Below, piece after piece: positions 54,933 through 64,000 of a stretch of 64,000 bases of DNA (position 1 is its first letter; every line of letters starts with the position of its first letter). The notes beneath the pieces are model-generated. The model did not search any database and had not been told where the DNA came from. It saw only the letters and a program-made list of their open reading frames with translations. Source of the DNA: Malurus cyaneus samueli. Its lineage: Eukaryota > Chordata > Aves > Passeriformes > Maluridae. The position numbers and the translations under genes were made by a program. Where the stretch lies: NCBI GenBank assembly GCA_009741485.1, contig CM019237.1:45673443-45737442 (forward strand). Reading direction: 5' to 3'.

Positions 54933-54938
54933 TTTATA
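54933..54938 (-). promoter_or_regulatory. TATA box of the osteocalcin-like gene
   Basis: The minus strand reads GATATAAACAGCTG, a TATAAA box overlapping a CAGCTG E-box, about 90 bases before the start codon. It predicts a 5' UTR of roughly 60 bases. Confidence 0.65.
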
Positions 54939-55682
54939 TCCTGTGATTTCTTGGAGAGATCAGGGATCTGGCATGTGTTCCTGTGTCTGCAAAACAAAGC
55001 CCGTTCTTTGGGCCAGGAGATACTGGATTCTGGCAGTCATTTTGGCATCCATCTCACGACTCGGGGCATTTCCAGAAGATTTTATCTGATTTTTTGAGGG
55101 GAGCTATTGGAGAAAAACAACTGGATTTAAAAAATATTTTTTGTACAAACTTGAAAATCATTTGGTCATGCTGGAAAGCCAGGGGAGAGACCAGCACACT
55201 CTGAAGTCAAGCAGCTCTTTTCACGTGATGGGGCTCTCTCATGTGGATTTTCTCAAATGAGACTGAACCCAATGGTGATCCTTCTCCTCCACCCCACCTT
55301 GACCCATTCCCCTGAGGGTAAAGAAACCTGTAAAATTTTGCATAGGGCAAACATAGCCGTTTTTCTGACAGTTTAACAGTTTCACCAATCACTTTGAAGA
55401 GATGAGATTTTTATACTTTCAGGAACTTTGGAAGTTAGTTCGAGGGAAGGTCTTATTTTTTTCTTCCTCAAAACCTTTGTAATTTAGAGACTTTATTTTG
55501 GCTACTCTTGTCTAAAAATAAAATAAACATTTAGATTCAAAAGGTTTTATACTTCAGGACCTGAGGGGCTAAAGTTTCTTGGTACATCAAGAGCCCCTCA
55601 TGGGCTATCTGTCAATAACCCCACACTTGCCAAACCGCCTATCCAAGTTACCAAAGCTATCTCCCACAAAAAGCATAGGAAT

Positions 55683-56072
55683 CACAGAATCGCAGAATCA
55701 CAGAATATGCTGAGTTGGAAGGGACCCACAAGGATCAAATCCAACTTCCGGCTTTGCGCAGGACACTCCAAGGGTCACACCCTGGGCCTGAGAACATTGT
55801 CCAAATGCTCCCTGAATTCTGTCAGGCTTGGTGCTGTGACCACTTCCCTGGGGAGTTGTTCCAGTGCTCAGCCACCCTCTGGGTGAAAAACCTTTTCATG
55901 ATATCCAACCAAAAACTCCCCTGATGCAGCTCCAGCCATTGCCTCAGGTCCAGTCGCTGCTCATCAGAGAGCAGAGATTGGTGCTGCCCCTCCACTGCCC
56001 CTCAGAAGGAATGTGTACATTGCAGTTGTACACTGCAATGAGGTCTCCTCCAGGCTAAACAGACCAAGTGAC
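55683..56072 (-). repeat. CR1 LINE 3' fragment
   Basis: The block starts AATCGCAGAATCACAGAAT and runs through GAGTTGGAAGGGACCCACAA, TCCAACTTCC, a CCCTGGGGAGTTGTTCCAGTGC segment and CTCCAGGCTAAACAGACCAAGTG. These are the reverse complement of the 3' end and adjacent 3' portion of avian CR1, so the element lies on the minus strand. It is 5'-truncated, diverged, and has no coding capacity. Confidence 0.92.
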
Positions 56073-56079
56073 TAGGTCT

Positions 56080-58130
56080 GGGTTGTTATTTTTTTAAAAT
56101 CAAGTGTGCTCCTTCTTTCTGGTACTGGAGACATAATCTTCCTCCACCTCATATCCAGTCCTCCTCAGATCCACATGCAGGGGACATGTCCAAGGGTTAC
56201 ACAAGTAAAGTTTAGGAGGCTACCAAGGAAAATCAGAGCCATTAGGGATTTTGCCGATTCTTAGAAACGCTGTCTTTTAGCTAAGACAATTTTCAGGATA
56301 AAAATAAACCCCAACTTCTGTCCCTGCTAACTTTTCTACAGTCCAGGAAAGCTGAATTTATGCACTAATGACATCCAGCAAAAAGTTGTCGTACATATAA
56401 TATTCCAGTAAAAGAGTAACAGTTAAAAAGTAAATAAACATCTAAAAATAATAGGTATTCTAGGAAAGTTATGCTTCCAGATGAATACTTGAAATAATAT
56501 AAATATATAAATACACAATTCTGAAAATCCAAACAGCTTTATTTATCCTCCCATCTTTTCCCAAGCTTTCTAACCAGCATAGCGTGTCTTAAATCTGTTT
56601 GGTTGTTGCTTATGTTAATGAAATCCCACAGAAATCTCTGGTATTATTCATTATTTATACTGGTTAACTGGGGGTTGGAATCACTAGATATTTCTGGACA
56701 CAGACCCAGACAGCACTAGACTTTGTGCTTTCTGTTTTGGTGGTGTCATGTGACAAGACAAACCTGAACACTGCAGGCTTGTTGATTTCAGCATATGTGA
56801 GTTTTCTTCATTTGGTGATCACAAGATTCACCTACTTGAGACTTGAGGACACAGGGAATAAGTGTGTGTGAATATACCTAATCCTTTTTTTTCCCCTTAA
56901 AATCATTTCTCTCTTGCTTTTTCCTCTGGACAAAATTTTAGCAGCTGTCAGGGTGGAGTTCCTATCAGAAGTGTTTTCAATAAATAAATCACATTTCTTT
57001 CCAAAAGTTCAGTTTTGAAGCTGGCAAAGCCTTGAAGCATGTTTTGGAAGAAAATGAATGTTTCTAATTGGCCAGGTGGATTTTGCTCTAGATTTCATTT
57101 CACAGTTTAGTCAACAATTTAATACTTTATTCATCATAGAATTTGACTGCATGCCATGAATCTCTCCCACTTCTGTAATTTGCATGTGCCTGTGTGCGCC
57201 TGGAGATGTGAATATTGAAACCATCTGCGTTGAACTGAGATAGATGTTATGTCTCCTACACAAATCACACCAAGGAATATCCCAGCTGCTGTGACTGCTG
57301 CCAAGCCCAGAGCAGCATTGAATCCTTGGAAATGTTAGCACTGGTGCCTTTTGGGCCTGGGGACAGGGTCTGCGAGGTGCCCTGGTGATGGTCACAACCA
57401 GAATCACTCCTCAGAGGTCCGGGAGGTGCTCAGTAACCTGTGCACAGGGTCAAGCCATATCTTGTCTTCAAATGATTTGTGAACAGTAAAATTAAATTGT
57501 TCTGTGTGAGCGAAGTTGGGCCTGACCCCAAACATTGGGGTCCTTTTATTTGTGTATTTACCACCAGGAGCCCCTCTCCAACTTTGGTTTTCGCACCTTT
57601 CAAGTGCTATTAGTTTAACTCCAAGTGGAAGGGTTTTGAAAGGGGATGGCAAAAGGAAACACAAGTAAAGTCTGGACTGCATAACTCCTTTCTAAAGGAG
57701 CACTTTACATCAGGGCCTGATGGTAGCTAGATAAACAGGAGGCAATTTGCAGGTTTTTCTGCCACCAGCTCTCACCCTAACTTTGTTTTAAGATTAAATA
57801 GGTGCCTTCTGAGTTTTGTTTCCCCAACTGAGGAAAGATATTATATGATAAAATTTCAGAAAGTACATCTGCATTCTGAACACCACCCCCCCCCACCCCC
57901 CATTTTTAGATGTCTTAAGACTGGAACTGAAAGTGGCCAGTGACCTCTGACAGAAGCCCCTTCTAGAACCTGGAACAAAGACATTATTGATTCTTCCGAA
58001 ATCATATGGTTGCTATGACTTTATCTCCCGTAATTTGCACCAGAATCTATGATAAACAAATTCAGTTTCTTCAAGGAAAATTGCATACCCCCTTCCAAAA
58101 GACTGTGACTCAAGAGAAGATAGTATCAAA
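56080..58130. other. Intergenic stretch between the two Gla-protein genes
   Basis: No exon recognised. A C-rich run at 57882-57901 is G-rich on the minus strand. The 57.1-57.7 kb part has longer open frames on the minus strand but no recognisable protein. Confidence 0.5.
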
Positions 58131-58137
58131 CCAGCGA

Positions 58138-58143
58138 TTTATT
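58138..58143 (-). terminator. MGP: Poly(A) signal of MGP
   Basis: AATAAA on the minus strand, about 215 bases after the MGP stop codon. Confidence 0.7.
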
Positions 58144-58357
58144 TTGTAGTAAACACCCACATCCTGAACTCTCCGTGATCTCTGCTACATCATCTCAGCG
58201 CTAATTAACACAGTGTAGGAATCCATGGCTACATGGGAGAGAAGCAGCAGGCAGGATAACATACAGGGACACAAGCAGCTGAATATGTTTCAGAGCCATT
58301 GCATTTTTGGGGAGGATATCCTGGACTCCAGGCCCCAGAGTGGGGACAGGTCATCCT

Positions 58358-61300
58358 TTACTTAGTCCTCCTCCTCCCAAAATAGTGCTTGTAAGCAGCA
58401 GTATAGCCATGGCGAGAAGCATACATTTCACAAGGGTGATAATCCTCGCAGCGCTCCCTCTGATACTCCTGGGGTGCCTTACTACGCTCCCTGATCCTGT
58501 GAAAGTAGGAAAGAAGAGGCGTAAGTGCTGTCATCTTAAATACCTGTCTATAGCCCTTCCCCATCCCAAAACTCCCCACTGGGATTAAGGATCCACCACC
58601 AGAGTCCATCATCCAGCTACAAAGCTCTTAGCATTCTGGCTTCTGTGTTTACCCAGCCCAAGGGAGTGACACGACTACAGCAGGAATGTTTTGCTTCCTC
58701 AGGCAACCTTTTATTTCAGGGCAAGGTAAGGTAGTGGGGAGAGGGGAATGGCTCCTGCCTCAACTTGAGGAAGGGTCGCGCCTTCGCAGCCTCCCCCAGC
58801 CTGCTCTCTTCAGCACTTCTGCTCTTTCCCAAATCCAAAAATGGAACAAAGACCTAAAATATTCTGCAATGGGATCATCTGGTGCTGAGGAGAAGGTTTG
58901 CTTCGCCCCACTAAGAGGTGATTTCTGTAGTTCAGGCTTTATTTTCACAAACCTTGAATGAGGCATGAAATTGGTTTTAGCTCTATTTTCTAAATGAGGC
59001 AAGGAGGCCCTCAGATGGCCCTATTATTTAGAAAAGGTCATGCAAGTTCTGCATGAGATCTGAGGACTTAAATAAGATCTCAAACTGAGTTTTCTTTCTG
59101 ATCATCCCACACTCATTCTCTCTCCTTCTCTTAGTGCTTCCTCCAGAAAAAAAAAATCAATTTTCTCAGCATGCGACCTGTCCCCCAGTCAAAGAACCTC
59201 GTCTCTCTTATTTGAATTCTTGCTTCTCCTTGGACTGGGGACCTAAATGGTGTCTCACATTGGGAGAGGGTCTGAGGCTTCTCACAAGTCACCATGGCTG
59301 CCACCCCCAGCCTATCCTTGGCAAGGAGTAACATTTTCCCACTCTCGACCTCAGTGTCCTGAGGCCATGACATACATACCTCTCCTGAGTGAAGCCTCTT
59401 AGTCTGCTGTCAGCCTGTATGAAGTCATTGGCCCTTCGCCTGTTGAGGAAGGGATCTGGGAAGGCAAGGGGTTATTCAGAACGGCCCTTTTCAAGTGCCA
59501 GATTTCAACAAAAGCTAGCTTCCACCTTTATAACAGCCTCCATGTCTGCCCTTCCAAGTACCCTGAAATCCAGGACCTTTTAATATTCCCTCCTGTCCCC
59601 CAGCTGGTTCATGCACAGGCTTTCTCAGTGGCTGCTGCAGCCTGTACAGAAGTGCATACTCTGCTCTTGTTCTGCTGTTACTCAAATCACCCAGGGGAAT
59701 GATGCTGCTGTAATTTTGCAATTACAACCCCTCTGAGTGAGTGGAGCCTTGCCCAGAAGAGGTAGGCACCAAGCTACGCAGACCATGGGACATCTGAGCA
59801 TGCTCAGAAGAACTGCAAGAATTGTGAAATTACAAGTAAAACCAGGAAGGGCCTGAGTAAGTTTCACTCCCTCCTGGGTTAGACAGCCACTGAGAAGTCT
59901 TTATGGCAGTTTTGGACTCAGGGGCCCAAAAGTCCCTTCTGATATTTTTGAGAAACATCACAGTCCTGTCGCGGAGTTCAGGAGTCTGTGGATGTCATTG
60001 GCTCCCACGTGCCTTTCTGTTGCTGACTCTCTGCTTTGTGCAGTTCTTCTGTCAATGATCTAAATTATTTTTAGTTTTGATCTATCTGTTCTCCAACCTC
60101 TCCAGGATATTGCTTGCTCCAAAGTGAGACTCTCCACCCTTTTCATGCTTTTCCTGTGAAACTCTCTCCCTCTTCCAGCCAAAGGATCCCTCTTAACACA
60201 TCCTGGCTGCTTCCAAGGTGCTTAGAGTGAGGTTCTGCTTGCTCTTGTGGGAGAATAAATTGTCTAAGTGGCTTCTACAGTACCTCTTTCTACAGAGCCT
60301 CTTTCCATGCTCATCCCAGAGTTTTTTAAGCAATGTCCTTTTCTAGTTTCTACAATGTCCTTTTCTAGTTTCTACACTGGTTTTGGTGAGTGTAACAGAG
60401 ACCTGAGCTCTGTTCTCAAATTTTGTTTTCCAGTTGTCATTTCATTCTATGCAGAATGGTGGTATGTGAAACAAAACATGTGAAGTCTTCTTTTAACTCC
60501 TCCCTTTTCATCCTGAGAACTCCATCACCCAGTAAATTCAATTTTCCTGGCCTGAGTGGTTCTACCTGTTTAATCCCTACAGTAAGAGTACAAGGAAATG
60601 ATCTTGGACATGTCTGTAGCAGTCTTCAAATTCAGTTAAATAGTAAAACAGTCTCTTACTGAGATACTCATGGGACTCCATGCTCTCATGGGACTCTGTG
60701 GAAAGAAAGAATGAAAGATGTAGCATGACACTGTATTGATGGGTTTTAGTCTTTTCATACACCACAGATCAATAGAATACACATCGAAATCAGAGAAGCC
60801 AGCTTTTGAGGCAGCTGTTAAAAAGGAAGAGAAAGGGATCATTGGTGTGGTCTAGAATTTATAAGAGGAGTTAAGAGTGCTCAGGAATTTAATACTGAGC
60901 TACCTGGTGTTTTAGTCAGTACTTCCAGGATGATTCTCCAGAATAATTCCTCACCTTCTGCTCCTGACACTACAGTGGATATGATGCCTACTTGCCTTCT
61001 AAGCTTGCACGTGTTCTTAGGGAATAGATTAGCACAGCGAAATGCACTTGACTCTTTCATGAAGCAGCATCTTAATTCCACCAGTATGGAACTGTGTGCC
61101 TCACAGGAAAAAGGGGATGAGGTAACAAAAGGGGAACTCTTCCAATTAGCAAGGAATGATTAGGAATTAGCACTCTTATCATAGTCCAGACAGCAAAGTG
61201 ACAAAAAGAGGTGCAATCTGTGAGGTGAGCAGGAACAGTGAGGAAGGGGTTGAAGCATCCTAGACCACAAATCCCAGGAATTGGAGGTAACAGGTCTGGA

Positions 61301-61518
61301 TCAGGGCCAGGAAGATCTGACACAAAGGCAGGAAAGTAGACAAGAGAACAAGTTAAAGGGAAAGAAAACACAAAGTTAAATAACCTGCATCTGAACAGAC
61401 ACAAAAATATCTGCAGGTTTGGAGTTTTCCATCTACCCAGGAATAAAGGTCACCTACCATAGCAAGTGGCAGCCATCACCAAGACAGCCAGGAGCATAAG
61501 GATGATGAGAGTGCGCAT
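58358..61518 (-). CDS. MGP: MGP (matrix Gla protein)
   Basis: Four exons on the minus strand: 61458-61518, 60660-60695, 59380-59455, 58358-58496. They total 312 bases, or 103 residues as in human. Residues 1-19 are the signal peptide ([19 protein letters not shown]). The mature protein starts [16 protein letters not shown] with the N-terminal Gla and phosphoserine segment. It continues with NRRRANDF, which contains the ANxF carboxylase recognition motif, then IRERSK, and the Gla domain with the disulphide pair C-EDYHP-C and the [14 protein letters not shown] tail. Splice sites are consensus (for example CTATG|GTAGGT, CTCA|GTAAGA and GAGAG|GTATGT) and the phases 1, 1, 2 match vertebrate MGP. 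MGP is secreted by cartilage and vascular cells and inhibits soft-tissue calcification; it needs vitamin-K-dependent carboxylation. A tandem Gla paralogue lies 3.5 kb downstream. Confidence 0.97.
60331..60374. repeat. 22-bp tandem duplication in MGP intron 2
   Basis: CAATGTCCTTTTCTAGTTTC followed by TA is repeated at once (60331-60352 and 60353-60374; the first base pair is CA in both). It sits between MGP exons 2 and 3. Confidence 0.85.
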
Positions 61519-61519
61519 T

Positions 61520-64000
61520 GTGCCAGAGCAGGAAGGAATCTCTCACTCTTTCTCACTGTGTTTTGCTCTCTTCCTGCTGAGGATAGCTGGAGATCCCAGG
61601 CTGACTGCAAAATTAGCAGTGGAATGTTTGTTATGAAAACAGAGCTAGGAGAGAGCCCACGAAAGAGCCTGGGCAAGGCGACAGCTAGCTGGTACACATT
61701 CTTCTTGGAGCTATTACAAAACAGCCTCTATTAGCAGACTGAATCAGGTTTTGGGAAGGAAGGGGCATGTCCCCTTCCTCTCATAGTTCAGGGCTGGGGG
61801 CAATAATCCAAAGGCAAACATGTCACTAGCACTCCACACTCAGAAAAGCTGGCCTATGCAAGTGGAAGGAATTTCATGGGCTGCCAGGGGCCCAAAAGCA
61901 GAGGTGTGTGTTGATCCCGAATGTAAATGTTTGTTTTTCTGGCTTTTTCTCTGATCTGCCCTCTTTGCCCTCATCATATTCTGCCTGGATACAACCAGCC
62001 CAAACTGTTCTGTCAGCTTTGCCGATGGAGAGTGAGGCTCCAAACACTCCTGTCTGCCTCTCTTCCAGCTGGCCTCTGCTGCAATGCCAGTCTGCCAGCT
62101 TTCAGAAGAGGAATACAACCCTGCTGCTTCATGTCATCTACTTCAGGGATGGCAAGCAGCAACCTGAAAGAATCCCTTCTGCTGGTGGGATCATGATTTT
62201 TGCATTGAGGTGACTGCAGCACCCAGAACTCTGTCTCTGAAGGCTGTCACTGTAGTGCTGACCCTAGTTTCCTCTTCCAGCCCAAAAGGCAACATCTTGC
62301 TGGAGTCACAGGTAACCATTTCCCTCAGGACTAATGTGTCTGATCTAGCAGTAGCAGTTCTTGCCTCACTGGGCACTGACACATGATATGAATGCAAGGT
62401 TTTTCATCTGGGATGAATCTCCAAGGCCCTCTCTCTGAGACAATTACCTTGTCTTTTAACACCTAAAGGACTTTGAGTGGGTCCAATATCATGGACAGCA
62501 GAGATGGACAAAACATCGAGTTTCACATTCCAACTCTGTCGAAAGCAGTGAAAGAAGAAAGAAGGAGCTACTGCACTGGGCATCCCTGCTGGATGAAAAG
62601 GAAAGAGTTTGCTAGAGGCGAGGTAGGAAGGGAAGGTGGGTACCCACTGCCTGCCAGTCCTCCCCCAGTGCACCAGGACCCTACACACTGCCTGGGGATG
62701 AACCTAGGGCACAGGAACTATTCTTATATCTGATCCACGCAGTGATTACTGCCCAGTTTGTCCATGTGTATATGCAGGTATCAGGATTTCTTACTGACCA
62801 GGTGCAAAGTGAATTCACTCTGGGTGCAGACTGTTCTCCCCAAACACTGCGCTGTTGTCACTGCCGTCACCTTCAGAGGCCAACCCGTGAAGCTGCACTG
62901 AAGGTAACACAGCCAAAAACTACAGGAACAGCTAGCTAGAGCCAAACACTTCACCTTTGAGGAGTGAAATCCAACAGAAAAAGATTACTCTGGGCTTTGC
63001 AACTTACCCTTTCAGTGCCAAACTCACAGCCCTTTCCTGAAGCCTGCTGTCTCTGGGCGAAAAACTGAGCAGAGTCTTCAACTTCAGACCAAAGAATTGC
63101 TCTACTTCCCCATTACCCCACCCCATGAAGGATTGCACCGTCAGTGCACCCCTCCCCATACACATCCACTTCTTGCCTGTTCAGTGCTTATCATGAAATG
63201 AGGAGGAAAACTTGGGAAAAAGCAGTAAGTTTGCTATAGACACAAGATCAAGGGGAGCTGAAACTTTTCTTCTGCCCCTCCTCGCCCTGCCACTCCATCC
63301 TCCTCAAGGAAATTCTCTGCTCTGGGATTCTTTTAATTTCTTAGGTGTCATAGTTTTGGACTTATTGTTAAATGTGGATTTTAGAGGTTTCCTAGATGTC
63401 TTGTACAGGAGCTGCTGTAAAAAGAAATTGTGAGGGAGGGGCTGGAAGATAGACCCCAGTGGGAAAATAGTGGGGCACAGAGAGGAGGATGTTGGGTGTA
63501 TGGGAATGAAAATGAAGCTGCCCAGTGGGAAACTCCAACATGCTTTTCAGCCAAACCTTCTTTATTTGTCTTCACTCAGGGCAGAGCTTCTGCTCCCTGG
63601 AAGACTCTGCTCTCATTGCAGCGGACTCTGATCCCAGAATGCCTGGAGCATACCCTGCCATCAACCACAGGAGAACAGCCACAAACACCACTTCTACCCA
63701 CATGTTAAATTTTTCACCACAGAGGCAATACATTTTTCAAGGGATGAATGAACATGCCAGTTACACAGCCCTACACCAACAAATCTCCTTCGGGGAATGT
63801 TTCCTCTTGCAAAAGTACTGCTTTCTACTCCCCCTGGGAAACTCCACAGTTTCCCAGCACACATCTCCTCTACTCAGCGAAAGTGGGCTGCCCCGGGAGT
63901 AACATACCAAGCAGCACAGTGAGCCCAGTCCCTCTGCTTTCTTGAAGCATCCACTGGTTAGAAGCACAGAGAGGAGCTAAGACAAATCTCTTGCAAATGC
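61520..64000. other. MGP 5' flank and intergenic DNA
   Basis: No exon recognised up to the window end. In other vertebrates the next gene is ERP27, and no part of it is visible. No clear TATA box precedes the MGP start codon in the first 200 bases. Confidence 0.5.

Noticed and set aside
57111..57682. Minus-strand open frames between the two Gla genes, considered as a gene or retroviral envelope remnant
   Set aside because: I found no definite family motif, and the alternate frames contain stops. There is not enough evidence to call a gene or a virus-derived element.

Overview
The window is from a bird nuclear genome. The evidence is intron-free, very GC-rich replication-dependent histone genes with avian-type proteins, a CR1 LINE fragment, and the conserved vertebrate gene order H2A(J) - WBP11 - SMCO3 - ART4 - MGP (human 12p12.3). 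A songbird or other neoavian is likely, but I cannot fix the species. Two assembly blemishes are visible: a 25-N gap at 15114-15138 and a single N at 50148.

Region 1 (1-23.7 kb) is a replication-dependent histone cluster. It holds the tail of an H2B, one H3.2, three H4 loci, three further H2B loci, one linker H1 and one H2A. Nearly all have CCAAT/TATA promoters, and every gene that is not cut off ends in the histone 3' stem-loop instead of a poly(A) signal. The contig right of the N gap repeats about 3.7 kb already present left of the gap (10326-14048 versus 15139-18835). The left contig end repeats the first 1.14 kb of the window. The right-hand copy carries small indels that break its H4 and scramble part of its H2B, so much of this duplication may be an assembly artefact.

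Region 2 (25.3-36.1 kb) is WBP11 on the minus strand. Eleven coding exons can be placed with consistent phases, giving 649 residues, with a CpG-island promoter near 35.9 kb. SMCO3 (225 residues, one coding exon) follows at 39.6-40.2 kb.

Region 3 (44.6-46.2 kb) is an ART4 locus. Two exons and their splice phase are preserved, but the large catalytic exon has two in-frame stops, so it reads as a decayed ecto-ADP-ribosyltransferase.

Region 4 (50.8-61.5 kb) holds two tandem vitamin-K-dependent Gla-protein genes on the minus strand. One is a complete four-exon MGP (103 residues). The other, between ART4 and MGP, is a four-exon osteocalcin-like gene (100-residue precursor, predicted 48-residue mature peptide) that I assembled exon by exon. 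It has a signal peptide, a propeptide with an ANTF element, an RKKR processing site, the three Gla positions, the disulphide pair, a TATA box and a poly(A) signal. The pair share intron phases and a 36-bp second exon. This is the most interesting item in the window.

The remaining stretches (about 1.6-8.6, 36.2-38.5, 42-44.5, 46.3-50.8, 56-58 and 61.5-64 kb) look like ordinary intergenic DNA with a few small repeats.
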